A stretch of 64,000 nucleotides of DNA from Symbiodinium sp. CCMP2592 (Eukaryota > Sar > Dinophyceae > Suessiales > Symbiodiniaceae): positions 423,001 through 487,000 of the forward strand of contig CAJNDT010005735.1 of NCBI GenBank assembly GCA_905221615.1, given 5' to 3'. The position numbers were made by a program, and so were the translations under genes. Positions 8,987 through 18,386 of this stretch are shown here, piece by piece. How positions within the stretch are numbered: the first letter of the stretch is position 1; every line of letters begins with the position of its first letter. Below the pieces are notes generated by a model. That model saw nothing but the letters and a program-made list of their open reading frames with translations, ran no database searches and was not told the DNA's origin.

Positions 8987-9307
8987 ATGGAGAAAAACCG
9001 AAGGCAAGAAGAGGCAGCCTATGTGACGGTAGCATCCTGGTTCGGTTACACTCAACTGTCTGGTGCTTCGTAGAAAATGGGGGAATGGATCCCTATAGTA
9101 GTTCCTATGTAATCCCCAATACTATTTTCCATAATCCATTCCGCCACTTCCTACTAAGAACCAAACACTCTTGAGGACAGAAGTGCTGACCCTAAACCTT
9201 AAACCTTGAGGACAGAAGTGCTGATCCTTGGAGCAACCCATGCTTCCACACTTTCTCAGGTGGCTCTCACCCACACTGTTGGGCTGAATCAAGCCCTTTT
9301 GATTTGA
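8987..9307 (+). CDS. Hypothetical gene start, two exons split by element IE-I
   Basis: Plus strand. Exon 1 (8987-9062) starts ATG and reads MEKNRRQEEAAYVTVASWFG then YTQLS. The predicted intron begins with GT at 9063. Exon 2 starts at 9216 after GAGGACAG, joins in phase, and reads EVLILGATHASTLSQVALTH then TVGLNQALLI before TGA at 9305-9307. The exon 2 acceptor is present twice because CTTGAGGACAGAAGTGCTGA is duplicated 37 bp apart (9169 and 9206). Only the second copy keeps the frame open past ten codons. CAG|GTGGCT at 9257 could be a further donor. No family recognised. Confidence 0.45.
9059..9165. mobile_element. Inverted-repeat element, family IE-I, carrying a splice donor
   Basis: Imperfect ~31 bp termini: left TCTGGTGCTTCGTAGAAAAT.. 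and right (inverted) TTTGGTTCTTAGTAGGAAGT.., both ending GGAATGGAT, with a short A/T-rich core. The GT donor of the plus-strand gene at 8987 lies at positions 5-6 of the left terminus. Confidence 0.7.
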
Positions 9308-9327
9308 TTAAAGGGATGTAGGACTCT

Positions 9328-9364
9328 ATATATATATATATGCATATAACTATATAACTATGTA

Positions 9365-9403
<39 letters not shown>

Positions 9404-9410
9404 ACATACC
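9328..9410. repeat. (TA)n microsatellite
   Basis: TATATATA runs interrupted by TGCATATAACTATATAACTATG; another TA run is at 11,312-11,340. Confidence 0.95.
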
Positions 9411-9429
9411 GATACGGGAAACTCACATT

Positions 9430-9552
9430 TACTCAATCAGCGCTTGTCGGATCTCCGATAGATCCACAGTACAACACATGTCGGATCTCTTTGCATCGGA
9501 AAGTCTGATGCACGTCGTCCGCATGGGCTCGCGGATTGCAAGCCCTAGAGGA
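9430..9552 (+). CDS. Probable further exon of the plus-strand gene
   Basis: An open plus-strand frame reads ISACRISDRSTVQHMSDLFA then SESLMHVVRMGSRIASPR, ending near CCTAGAG|GAAGG (possible GA donor). It is co-oriented with and downstream of the 8987 gene across the TA repeat. Frame continuity was not proven. Confidence 0.3.
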
Positions 9553-9576
9553 AGGTGAATGGGTTGACGTCGCGAA

Positions 9577-9690
9577 GAAGGCTAGTAAGTTAGGTTATAA
9601 GTACCTTAATTAATAGGGGTATGAGTAATTATAGGTATAGCTACCGTAATTTTTACCGTGGTTACTAAGTCCCATGATCCTTCAAGCAGA
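9577..9690. mobile_element. Inverted-repeat element, family IE-D
   Basis: Shares the IE-D core (AGTAAGTTAGGTTATAAGTACC, read in two halves) and the terminus CTACTTGAAGGATCATGGG, here CTGCTTGAAG at 9690 on the minus strand. It lies just 3' of the minus-strand gene ending at 9741. Confidence 0.7.
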
Positions 9691-9737
9691 ACACGTCAAG
9701 TGTCACAGCGCCTGCCCCGGCGGCCTCGAACAGCTTC

Positions 9738-11253
9738 TCAACCCATCGCCTTCGGCGACGAATCGGCAAGTTCGCTGACTTCTTTTTCAAGGTAATGATA
9801 GCCTTTCCGTTCCAGCCAGGCAACCTCCGCCTTTTGTGAATTTCCCAAGCCCTCCGAATGCTCAAGAAACTTGCGTTCCTCCTCCTGCAGCCAGGCCAAG
9901 AAGAGCCGGTGCTCCTCCCGCGAAAAAGGTGATGAGCCATCTGGACCTCTCTCCTTAGAGAGCTGGTCCAGCCCATCATCCAGGGCTCTGAGGAAACCCT
10001 CTGACTTCCCAAAGTCTGCTTTCCGGCGGAAGATCGAGTCCCTTCGCCGATGCTCTGTGCCGGCTGCTGCGAAGTCCGCTGCTTTCCCTTGGCCTTTCTT
10101 CCCATTGAAGAAGTAGACCTCGAGAGTGGCCCCCAGCTGGACCGCCTTCTCTATGTTGGCGATCCAGTGAGACCACCATCGGCAGCCCCAGGGTTTCGCT
10201 TCGCCGTAGAGGGGCACGCACCAACATTCACCTCTTAAGTCGCGGAGGTCCTCTGTCCTGGGAATGGGATCGTGCAGCCCAAAGTGCTCTGAACCTTCGG
10301 GCAGGAACACCACCTTAGTTGCTGAGTTCATAGGCCCCCCAAAAAGTTTACACTTTTGGTTTGATAGTGGGTAATATTGTCCCAAGTAGTGTAAAGTGTA
10401 TCCACTCAGCTACTAAGCTAGAAGTTAGGATTAGGGGGACCCTTGGAGATATAGACCCTCTCAATAAGGTCCCTGTTAAGAAAGCCAGAAGTAGGGCTCA
10501 GAAGGGTCCCCTTTAAGGGGTCTCCCTAACACCTAAACCCCTAAACCATAACCCCCAAAACCCCCCAAACCCTAAACCCCTAACCCTACCCTAAACCCCT
10601 AAACCCTACCCTAAACTAGGATAAGCCACGGCAGCGCTGATCTCGTCCTTCCGGGCTCCGGCAACCAGCAAGTCCCAGGCGGATTCGTACCTCTCTTCTT
10701 CAACAACCGGGCCCCAAAAAAGTTCAAACTTTCTAAACCAGGGCTAATGTATATAAGGCAAAAAAGTCTCAAGTTTCTGAACTAGAGCTAATGTATATAA
10801 GTCCAAAATGTCCAAACTTTCTAAACTAGAGCTAATATACAAGGCCAAAAAATCCAAACTTTCTAAAAAAGAGCTAATATGTAAGGCCAAAAAGTTTTGA
10901 AGTTCCCCGGTTCAGGATCTAAGGTGCTTCCCCGGCCAGGAAGCCACGGTGTGATGGCCCGGGAGGACGTTCCCCTCAAAGACGATGGTCCTGTAAAGGC
11001 TACTATAAGGGATCTATGATGGTACTTTAAAAGGCTACTATAAGGGATCCATGAGGGTACTAGAATATAGGGCCTTGATAGTTCGAATAGGGTTTCGGGG
11101 CCCAGTATACTACAATTATTATACGGAATGGTCCTCTGGTTCGTTTGCAACACCGCTTGGTTCAAGTCCTCCTTCGCAGGCTGAATCAGGGCAGAGACGG
11201 CCTTGGCAGAGTCAGATCCACCCCGGCACTTCCTGGGTTGGCCTTTAGACACC
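9738..11253 (-). CDS. Hypothetical multi-exon gene (at least four exons)
   Basis: Minus strand. E1 11253-11134 follows a clear TTTTTCAG acceptor (VSKGQPRKCRGGSDSAKAVS...). E2 starts at 10990 and reads TIVFEGNVLPGHHTVASWPG. E3, about 10735-10630, reads FWGPVVEEERYESAWDLLV then AGARKDEISAAVA. E4, about 10335-9741, ends at TGA 9740-9738 and is the main body (~200 codons): KVVFLPEGSEHFGLHDPIP, CVPLYGEAKPWGCRWWSHW, then a charged C-terminal half. E1-E2 join in phase through a 143 bp GA-AG intron. The E2-E3 and E3-E4 boundaries are approximate. The E3-E4 intron contains element IE-J and telomere-like repeats. I recognise no domain; the WGCRWWSHWIANIE stretch is distinctive. The 5' end is not identified. 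Confidence 0.5.
10434..10530. mobile_element. Inverted-repeat element, family IE-J
   Basis: Begins GTTAGGATTAGGGGGACCC and ends GGGGTCTCCCTAAC, with GATATAGACC inside. A shorter copy forms the intron at 13,527-13,605. Located in the intron between E3 and E4 of the 9.7-11.3 kb gene. Confidence 0.7.
10722..10893. repeat. 44 bp tandem repeat, four units
   Basis: Units start near 10722, 10766, 10810 and 10853 (consensus CCAAACTTTCTAAACTAGAG, then CTAATRTATAAGGCCAAAAA). On the minus strand each unit reads as pyrimidine-CTAG/TTTAG followed by the first bases of exon E3, so the array looks like a multiplied intron-exon junction. Confidence 0.8.
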
Positions 11254-11266
11254 CTGAAAAATACTT

Positions 11267-11314
11267 ATATATAGGGCCCCTTATAAACCCAAATACAGAA
11301 AATAAAAAACATTA

Positions 11315-11345
<31 letters not shown>

Positions 11346-11385
11346 CCCTTATAAACCCAAATAAAGAAAATAAAAACATCGCAAA
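11267..11385. repeat. Direct repeat flanking a (TA)n tract
   Basis: TATATAGGGCCCCTTATAAA followed by CCCAAATACAGAAAATAAAA occurs at 11,267 and, with few changes, at 11,336, separated by (TA)n. Confidence 0.8.
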
Positions 11386-11642
11386 CTCCAACCTAGCTTC
11401 GCAACAGCATTCAGGAGTATCAGCGGCCATTGGAAGAAAACCAGAGAGGCCTGGCACAGCCTCCAGGCCAAGTCCTCAGTGGCCCAAAACCCCAGGGGAA
11501 TAAAAGTTGAAGGTAATCCCAAAAAGGAACTACCATGGGGCCTATGGGTAGGAAGGTTGCAAAAATTAACGCTCACCAAAACAACCGAAACACGCACCAA
11601 ACGAGCAGAACACGCACCTAGCCGACGGCGGCTGCACCAAAA

Positions 11643-12674
11643 ATGCAAGTGCGCCAACTTTTTTTGCTCGCTCGGCCCGGAGAGCATTGCATGTCCGGCG
11701 GTCCTTGCCATGAACGATTCCACTCGCGAACAGAGGTGTCAAGTATCTCTGGAATCTACACTGCCGACGTTCTCGACCGACTGTGCTTTATCGACCAAAG
11801 GCTACGAACCTTGGACCGGATGTGGATACAGGAGCAAACACAAACGTCAATGAATTTGTCCTCCGGAACTTCCATTCCCGGTCACCTCGGAAGAGCACGC
11901 ACAACAAGAATCTGATCTGACCTGCACTGACCTGACCTGAGCTGACCTGAGCAGACCTGAACAGACCTGACCTGACCTGACTTGCTGTGACCTGGACTGT
12001 CTGATCTGAGCCGCGGTTTTTTGAATCTGATACGATCTCACCTACTTCGCCAATGGCGAAACGGTGCTGCAACGTGGCGCCCGGTACCTGGATGTGCGTC
12101 TTGCAGTTTTGGAAGTTGCAAGCGTCAAGCTTTCGCTACATTCGTGCTTTCGGATCAGAAAGCCCAGCGGCGCAGAGACTCTGGCGCTTCGATCCGGCCC
12201 AGCTGCAGCGCGCGCATGTCCAGCCAGCTTCGTGCTTTGTCCCAAGCCCTCACAGGACATGTTTGGTGGCAAGCAAAGCCTAAACCCGAAAAGGTGGAAG
12301 TCTGTTGCCTCAGTCCGAGTGCTGGCCTGCCGCAAAAGCTTCTCAGTGGCCTCCTCTCCCTGACCGAAGTCAACATGTGGAGCACAAGTGTCAAGGTCAA
12401 GATCTGGAATATGCAAGGACATGTCGGCGCGGTGGCTTTCAGAAGAAACAAACCTGGAAGCCATGCCTCAGGATGCAAGAGCGCATTGCGTCGCCGCCAT
12501 TGTCGAAGCTCCTGCCAAGACCATGCAAAGCAAGTAGGTTCAAAACGTTTCAACAAATGTGCAGCATGGGTACGTGGTAACGTCTGCGTCTCCTTGGCCG
12601 ACGGCTCGTCTGCAGCTGAGGACATGGCTGGACATCGGCTAGGACTTCATGTTTCTGCTGCTGTACCAAGCTAA
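11643..12674 (+). other. Weakly coding stretch split by a GACCT repeat
   Basis: A plus-strand frame at 11,643-11,915 (SGIYTADVLDRLCFIDQRL) and open frames on both strands at 12,030-12,670 have fair codon bias. The two parts are separated by an imperfect (TGACC)n tract (11,911-12,005) that could be intronic. Three frames are open at once between 12,050 and 12,620, so I cannot say which is used or whether either strand is a gene. Confidence 0.25.
11911..12005. repeat. Imperfect (TGACC)n pentamer repeat
   Basis: CTGACCTGACCTGAGCTGAC and variants for ~95 bp; low complexity. Confidence 0.85.
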
Positions 12675-13062
12675 GAAACAGTTGCTGGGGGTTTCCATCC
12701 GAACACTTTTCGGCCTGCAATGGCTTCTAGAGGAGCCTGGTTTGCTTCGTGAATGACCAAGACTTGCCCATGCCGCACTGCGGACACTAGCGGTGAGTCT
12801 TGGTACACCACGACACCATCCTGAGAAGGAGCTGAGTTGTCAAGGATTCGACCGTTGTGTCGCTGTGCAGCTGCGAGTATTCCGCTTGTTCTTGCCAAGT
12901 CTGTGGTTTGGAAGCTTGGTGACTGCAGCAACTTCTTGGTGAGAGTTGGGGTCGTTTTGGTGCGCTGGTCATGGGTCTTGGTGCGGGTTTGAAGGTTTGG
13001 TTGTGGTTTCGGGCTGCAATCTGGGTAGGAAGATCCTCACTGGCCCAAAACTGAAGGAAATA

Positions 13063-13160
13063 AAAGTTGAAACTTTCAGAATCGACCACTTTATAAGAAC
13101 CCCCAAAGTTCATAAAAGTTGAAACTTTCAGAATCGACTACCTTATAAGAACCCCAAAAG
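13063..13160. repeat. 52 bp direct repeat next to a gene 3' end
   Basis: TAAAAGTTGAAACTTTCAGA then ATCGACNACNTTATAAGAAC occurs at 13,061 and 13,113; a third, diverged copy of the leading part is at ~13,158. A related phrase (GGGAATAAAAGTTGAAGG) occurs at 11,497. It lies just 3' of the stop at 13,175. Confidence 0.75.
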
Positions 13161-13174
13161 TTGAAAAGTTGAGG

Positions 13175-14186
13175 TTACAGCCAATAAGAGTCATCTTGTC
13201 TCAGTGTATACAGGCACATCCAGCCGCCACCAAAGCAGGCCGCAGCGATGGCCGGGATCGAAACGATAAGGACGCCCCAGAAGTGGCCATCTTCGTAGAG
13301 CCGCGCAGCAATCATAATTCCGCAGATTACGCCCGCGATCGGCATTCCCCAGTAGCAAATGACAAAAAGCGAATATCGAATGTCCTCGTTCTCGGAATCA
13401 ACGTCGGGCTCGTCTCGGAGGGCGATCCCGCGCAAGGTGCCGTCCTCCTCGTAGCCCTGCAGCTCAGGGCGCGCCGCTCGCAGAGAGGTCTGCAGCTGCG
13501 CGGCGGTGGCATCGTCCGCGCTGGCCCTTATGGGAGTTAGGATTAGGGGGACCCTCGGGGATATAGACCTCCCCTTGAAGGGGTCTCCCTCATCATGCTA
13601 CCCACCTCAGCACACCCACGCAGCCCATGGCAATGCACCACAGAATCACGGCCAGAGCGGCGACGCCGGCAGCCTCGTGGCTCTGGCTCTCGCCCTCGAA
13701 GATGAGCGGCTGCAGCTTATTCGCGATAGCTATAGCCCCGAAGATGACAAGGCCCAGAAGAGCCAAAATGGTGATGGATGTACAGATGATCATTCTTCGT
13801 TGCTTCCTGACCGCTGCGCGTTTCACTTCCTCATACAGCTGCTGGCAAATCTCCTTCTTTCGTGCCTGTCGCAAACCGGCTTCCTTTCGTGCTGCTCGCA
13901 TGTCCTTTCGGATCAGTTCCGCAGCTTCACGAGAGAAGTCGCCGAAATCCTGGGACAACGTCAAGCTTCGACTAGCAGTGACAGCACAGCTCCCACAAAC
14001 TCCAGGATCGTCACGCAGCCACACTGAAACCTTCATGTCTCGGCACGAAAGTGCCAAGCTACATCCGGAGCCCGGGTAGAGAACGGGCGAGTCGGCGGAG
14101 ACGGAGCCCGAGCTCACCTCCACAGCCGCTTGCAGATCGTTGTACACCTCTTCAGGGTTTAGGGCTTTCTGTAAGGGCCCCTTCAA
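13175..14186 (-). CDS. Hypothetical membrane protein with four predicted TM segments
   Basis: Minus strand, two exons: 14186-13606 and 13526-13175, joined in phase by a 79 bp GT-AG intron (CTGAG|GTGGGT ... CATAAG|GGCC). The product is ~310 residues. It has a soluble N-terminal ~130 residues (with a Lys/Arg/Glu-rich helix before the membrane), TM1 at about 132-155 (ICTSITILALLGLVIFGAIA), TM2 about 172-192, a hydrophilic acidic loop (DEPDVDSENED), TM3 about 247-269, TM4 about 277-299, and a short tail ending DDSYWL. No family recognised. The 5' side runs into CCCTTACAG, so the annotated start may be an exon boundary rather than the real start. The intron is almost entirely an IE-J element. Confidence 0.6.
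13527..13605. mobile_element. Short IE-J element coinciding with an intron
   Basis: Shares GTTAGGATTAGGGGGACCC and GATATAGACC with the copy at 10,434-10,530 and has the inverted pair GGAGACCCCTT/AAGGGGAGGTC. Predicted intron limits (GT at 13605, AG at 13528-13527) are within a few bases of the element ends. Confidence 0.7.
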
Positions 14187-14617
14187 GGGCTCCCTTTAAG
14201 GGTTTTAGAAGGGATTCTATGAGTAGTCGATAGGACCTAAATTACAAATACCAAATATTACTCCACCAACCAAAAGTTTTTGAAAATGAGAATAATTAAT
14301 AATCATCATCATTATCATCATCATAATGATTTACCTACATTAATCTCTGCACCTGGCAGGTCTCTTGTTGCTGGTCTTCACTGGCTGGCACGCCGGGGAA
14401 GCCCCATGGCTCACTTTGAAGATTTGCCATGGTTCCTTTGGGGTTTAGCGCTTTAGGGGTTTAGGGTTTAGGGGTTTAGGGGTTTAGGGTTTAGGGGTTT
14501 AAGGTTATAGGGTTTAGGGTTTAGGGTTTTAGGCTTTAGGGTTTAGGGTTTGGGAGCCGCACACAAACGAAGACACATGGCTGGAGCATCTCGGGCTGGT
14601 ATGGTCTAGGGTTTAGG

Positions 14618-14960
14618 GGTGACGTGTCGATGAACTCGTACTCGTCGTCGTGAGTCGTTTTTGCTGAGTGGGTTCTGGATGGACGGACTGTTGCAAGGTA
14701 TCAGATGTTGCTTTGGAAGCAGATAGCCATGGCAACTTCAAGAAATTCGGCATCAACTCCCCCATTCCTATATGGGAGTTTCCGAAAATTGGGGGTACCT
14801 AATCTCGGGGCCCTTATACTTGGATCCTACTATTTAGGGTACTATATTAGGGTCCCCTATTTTTGGAAACTCCCATATCACCTCTTCTACGAACCCGGAG
14901 CCCGACACCCAAAACCCCAGCCCTGCCCAAGGCACTCTTGGTCGCCGCCCGAACCGGAGA
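14618..14960 (-). CDS. Hypothetical gene, two exons separated by an IE-A intron
   Basis: Minus strand. The upstream exon, ending at 14882, reads ATKSALGRAGVLGVGLRVRR. The downstream exon, 14767-14618, reads MGELMPNFLKLPWLSASKAT, then a Gln/Ser/Thr-rich tail ending SSSTRHP and TAA. Donor AGAAGAG|GTGATA and acceptor CCCATATAG|GA give a phase-1 join with no frame break. The start of the upstream exon is not determined, and a second frame there is also open. No family recognised. Confidence 0.45.
14772..14876. mobile_element. Inverted-repeat element, family IE-A, forming an intron
   Basis: Termini ATGGGAGTTTCCGAAAAT and inverse, core with GGGGTACC and TAGGGTACTATATTAGGG. Flanked by TAT/AT repeats. 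The predicted intron 14881-14768 is the element plus 4-5 bp each side. Confidence 0.85.
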
Positions 14961-15029
14961 GCAAAGCTTGGAGTAAACCTACGTGGGTGGACCTTGGAGC
15001 TGCGACCAACTTCAAGGAGGTCTGAGGAT

Positions 15030-15095
15030 TAGGGTTGCTTAAAGGGCTCCTTGAAGGGTTCCTTTAAGGGTTCCTTTAAGGGTTCCTTTAATGGA
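15030..15095. repeat. AAGGGTTCCTTT tandem 12-mers
   Basis: Three to four units of the near-palindromic 12-mer AAGGGTTCCTTT. The same motif recurs singly or in pairs at 1,915-1,960, 14,170-14,215, 17,085-17,130, 39,690-39,760 and, as a longer array, at 48,771-48,906. Confidence 0.75.
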
Positions 15096-15239
15096 CTTCG
15101 GGGTTTAGCTTCCGGCCAGCGGCTTGGGGCTGAGCCTTCAGGCAGTCTGGATGAGCGGGCGGAGGGATCGGTAGCAACGCAAGGTTAGGGTTTAGGGTTT
15201 ACGGTGGAGCATTTTATACCGCAAGGACTGTGAGAGCTA

Positions 15240-15486
15240 AGTCAGGAGCACACTGGTCAGTTCAGTTGTAGATGACGGTCTGTCTGTCTGTCCGTCTATC
15301 TGTATGGCTAGCTGTCTGTCTGTCTATGTCTGCTGTGCATAGAGACATAGATGAATACGGAAGCAGGTAGATACAGTTAGTGCATATAAGAAACATCTTT
15401 ATAACTTTACCCAGCTGCACACACAGACAATCTTACTTACTTACTTACACAAAACGGATACATATGTTTATGGATTGAGCCATACC

Positions 15487-15520
<34 letters not shown>

Positions 15521-15560
15521 CTACTCCTGCCACTGCTACTGCTACCAGTTATTGGCCCTT
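15240..15560. repeat. Microsatellite cluster (GTCT)n, (TTAC)n, (CTA)n/(CTG)n
   Basis: A string of simple repeats; the paralogous stretch in copy 2 (25,930-26,235) has a longer pure (CTA)n run. Poly-Thr frames here are repeat artefacts. Confidence 0.9.
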
Positions 15561-15739
15561 ATCACAACCCTTCTTGCTGAACCCCCCCGCGGATCCTCCT
15601 GAGGCAGGGCTCCGGGCCAGGCTTCAGACTTGTTTGGGCTCATTAGCGCTACACTTTCGGGTTTAGGATTTAGGGTTTAGGGTTTAGGATTACAGTAAAC
15701 CCCATAAGTTGGAAACCGGATTAAGGCCAAATAGCCTAA

Positions 15740-16912
15740 TAAGGGCTTGGAGCTAGAAGCTGAGGGGGCAGGGGCTCAGGCTTCGTGCTGCGGGATTCAG
15801 GCTGTGTGTTTTAGGCTCACAAGCAATGCATGCATATGCCTTGCAAGTGGGTGGTTGCCAAAAGTATGCTCCCTTTTTGGGCACCCTAAATATTAGGTGC
15901 CGTATTATAACGGGGACCCCAAAAAATACCCAAATTTTGACAACCACCCAAGTAGAAGGGAAGCAACCACCCTGAAGCAAACGCCCACAAGCAATGCATA
16001 CGAGGCTGCGCCGGGAAGCATCTCATGTGTAAACACCAAATGCACAACCCTAACTCAAAGCTCAGCTATTGAATCTCAAGCCAAACATCCACTCCTCATC
16101 CCGAAATCTACCCCTAAACTCAAGTCTTGAAGTCTCTGTCAACCTACGATCGCAAGCGCCATGGAAATTTCGGGGTTTAGGATTCTACAATTTAGGGTTT
16201 GGTTTTAACACTTCGGGTTTACGGGTCTATGGATTAGGATTTACGGATTAAGGCTTCGGCAGAGGAGATCCAAAATCTGCGAAAACAAAACAAAACCCTC
16301 AAGTCCGGGGCTGCACCGAGCGGCCGCGTCCACGGAAAGTACCTCTAGCGAGACCAAGTTCTCGTGCGACTGGACTCCAATATCCTGCCGGGTCGGATGG
16401 TTTCGGGGCTGTGGTGTTTAGTCTGTGCACATTTTGGAACTCAGGGGTGCGAGATTGAAAATACAGCCTTATTACCCCTATATTGACACGTGGCTCACAT
16501 CCACGATACGAGACAAGTCTGAGTTGAACTTCCGCAATGATAAACCCATACTTAGTTCACCGTCGTCTGACGCTTTCAGAACTTCATGCCAGCCCATCTA
16601 ATGGGGGGCTTTGGGCTTAGGGGTATCGGCTTTAGGGTTCAGGGTCCTCAGGGTTTAGGGTGTTAGAACTGTTAGGGGCTTACTTTAGGGTTTAGGGTTT
16701 AGGGTGTTAGGACTGTTAGGGGCTTAGGGTTTAGGGTTTTTGGGATTTGGGTCTGCGCATCTCTTTTTCCTTCTTGTGCTGGATGCACGAGAGTTACTCT
16801 AGAGTACAATTTTTGGTCTTGTCCTCCGACCGAGAGGCTCTTCGGCTCTCAATCATTCAGAGGCACAGCAGAAGCAGTTGCCAAAATTCTCGGAGCTCTT
16901 CAGGGGAACTGC
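15740..16912 (-). pseudogene. Exon cluster of a hypothetical gene, copy 1 (frame damaged)
   Basis: Minus-strand coding islands, in order: 16,912-16,860 (SSPEELREFWQLLLLCL); 16,585-16,250, a region whose copy 2 counterpart is an intact 122-codon frame; 16,040-15,953 (LVFTHEMLPGAASYALLVGV then CFRVVASLLLG, a hydrophobic stretch); and 15,870-15,760 (AYACIACEPKTHSLNPAARS). In copy 1 the second island carries a net 19 nt deletion near 16,551 relative to copy 2, which shifts the frame. An IE-B element separates the last two islands, with a GT donor in its terminus. No family recognised, and exon linkage is inferred from order and strand. Confidence 0.35.
15849..15949. mobile_element. Inverted-repeat element, family IE-B
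   Basis: Termini GGGTGGTTGCCAAAA / inverse of TTTTGACAACCACC with internal CACCCTAAATATTAGGTGCC. Flanked by a 5 bp direct repeat CAAGT (15,844-15,848 and 15,949-15,953), a likely target-site duplication. Confidence 0.85.
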
Positions 16913-17214
16913 AGGGTTTAGGGGCTTAGGGGTTTAGGGTTTCCTATAGTACCGTTCCATTCCGACAGCACGCAATAAAACCCTACACCCTAGACACCAA
17001 TAATGCACCCAACGGGATGCGGCATGCTTCTTCCCATCCCTCACCTGTTTTTAGCACATTAGGGCTACCTTAGGGTTCCTTTAAACGGTTAATACAAGGG
17101 TACTATAAGGGTTCCTTTAAAGGGTTCGTATACCTGTTTTTAGCCCCAGAGCTCCAGTAGTCGAAATGTTCAGGATGCGGCGGCAAGGAGATCCAGAGTT
17201 CGGGGTTTAGGGTT

Positions 17215-17410
17215 TGGGAAAACCCTAGCCTATAGCGACTCCAAGCTTAGGGTTTAGGGTTTGGGGGTTTAGGGTTTGGGGAATCCCTAGCCTACAGTGA
17301 CTCCAAGTTTAGGGTTTAGGGTTCAGGGTGACTCCAAGTTTAGGGTTTAGGGTTTGGGGGTTTAGGGTTTGGGGAATCCCTAGCCCATAGTGACTCCAAG
17401 TTTAGGGTTT
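17215..17410. repeat. Minisatellite with telomere-like units
   Basis: GGGGAATCCCTAGCCTAYAG and TGACTCCAAGTTTAGGG repeat three to four times with a ~65 bp spacing; copy 2 (27,985-28,135) has fewer units. Confidence 0.8.
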
Positions 17411-17723
17411 AGGGGTTAGGGGTTTAGGGCCCAAGTCTACCCCCCCAACATGCAACTATAGTCCCACAAGTACCCTATCATGGCAACATGGAGCTCGGGG
17501 CTGCTGGCTCCAAAAGGTCATGTACCCTGCACATTAGGGATTCTTTTTAAGTGCAATGACCCTTTGGCACTCCGCAGGCAAGCAGAATGGGACTTGAGCC
17601 CACCCGTCTCGGGCATACACTACACTTTAGGGTTTAGGGTTTAGGGTTTCGGGATTAGGGTTTAGGGTTTAGGGACCGACTCTGAAGACCCTTATCTTGA
17701 TGAAGCCCCTTAACTTGCCTACT

Positions 17724-17830
17724 GGGTGGTTGTCAATATTAGTAGGGTCCCGTTTAGGGGGGTCCTTGTTATAATACGGCGCCTAAGATTTAGGGCACCC
17801 AAAAAGGGGCCCTAATTTTGACAACCACCC
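17724..17830. mobile_element. Inverted-repeat element, family IE-B
   Basis: GGGTGGTTGTCAATATT to AATTTTGACAACCACCC with TACT on both sides. The paralogue is at 28,444-28,547. Confidence 0.85.
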
Positions 17831-17869
17831 TACTTAGACTGCCCCTAAACCCGAAACCCATAAACGCCT

Positions 17870-18386
17870 GATCTCATGACATGAAAATATTGAGATCAGC
17901 CTCCCTCTACTCTAAAGGAAACGCCACGTGCTCGCTTCGGGAAGCCTAAAACCCAGATCCACCTTACGGTCAGCCTTCACGCAAAGACTTCTAGCAAGAA
18001 ACCCAAAGAGTGAAGGGGCGCTTGGATTCTCTTGCCGGCTTCCTAAAATGACCCCCATCCATTGAACAGGGGCTGCACCATAAACTCCTGAGCCACTGAT
18101 CACTACTGTGGGTCAGGAGCCGAGACACGAATTAAGCGAGTCACGTCGTGCACCTGTGCCTGCGTCCTATGAGGATGCGCTTCTATCGTCGGGTCAAGAA
18201 AGACCCGCCAAAAGGATACCCTTTCCAGGAATAGAGAAAAGTAGGGTCTGGGTTTGGAGTCTTTATGGTTCGTGGGCTGCAATGCTCCTAAAGCCTTAAC
18301 TTAGCCCTAAACCCTGCTGTTAGGACTTGCAAAGAGAGGGGCGAAGTGCTTTGTCCCTACGCCCTTAACCCTCAACCTGCCGTTAC
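17870..18386. other. Conserved non-repetitive stretch, no gene assigned
   Basis: About 500 bp that is almost unchanged in copy 2 (28,585-29,103). Short overlapping frames on both strands are preserved only because the DNA is nearly identical, so this is not evidence of coding. Confidence 0.4.

Noticed and set aside
15475-15666. Poly-Thr protein
   Set aside because: Encoded by an (ACT)n/(ACG)n microsatellite whose length differs between the duplicated blocks.
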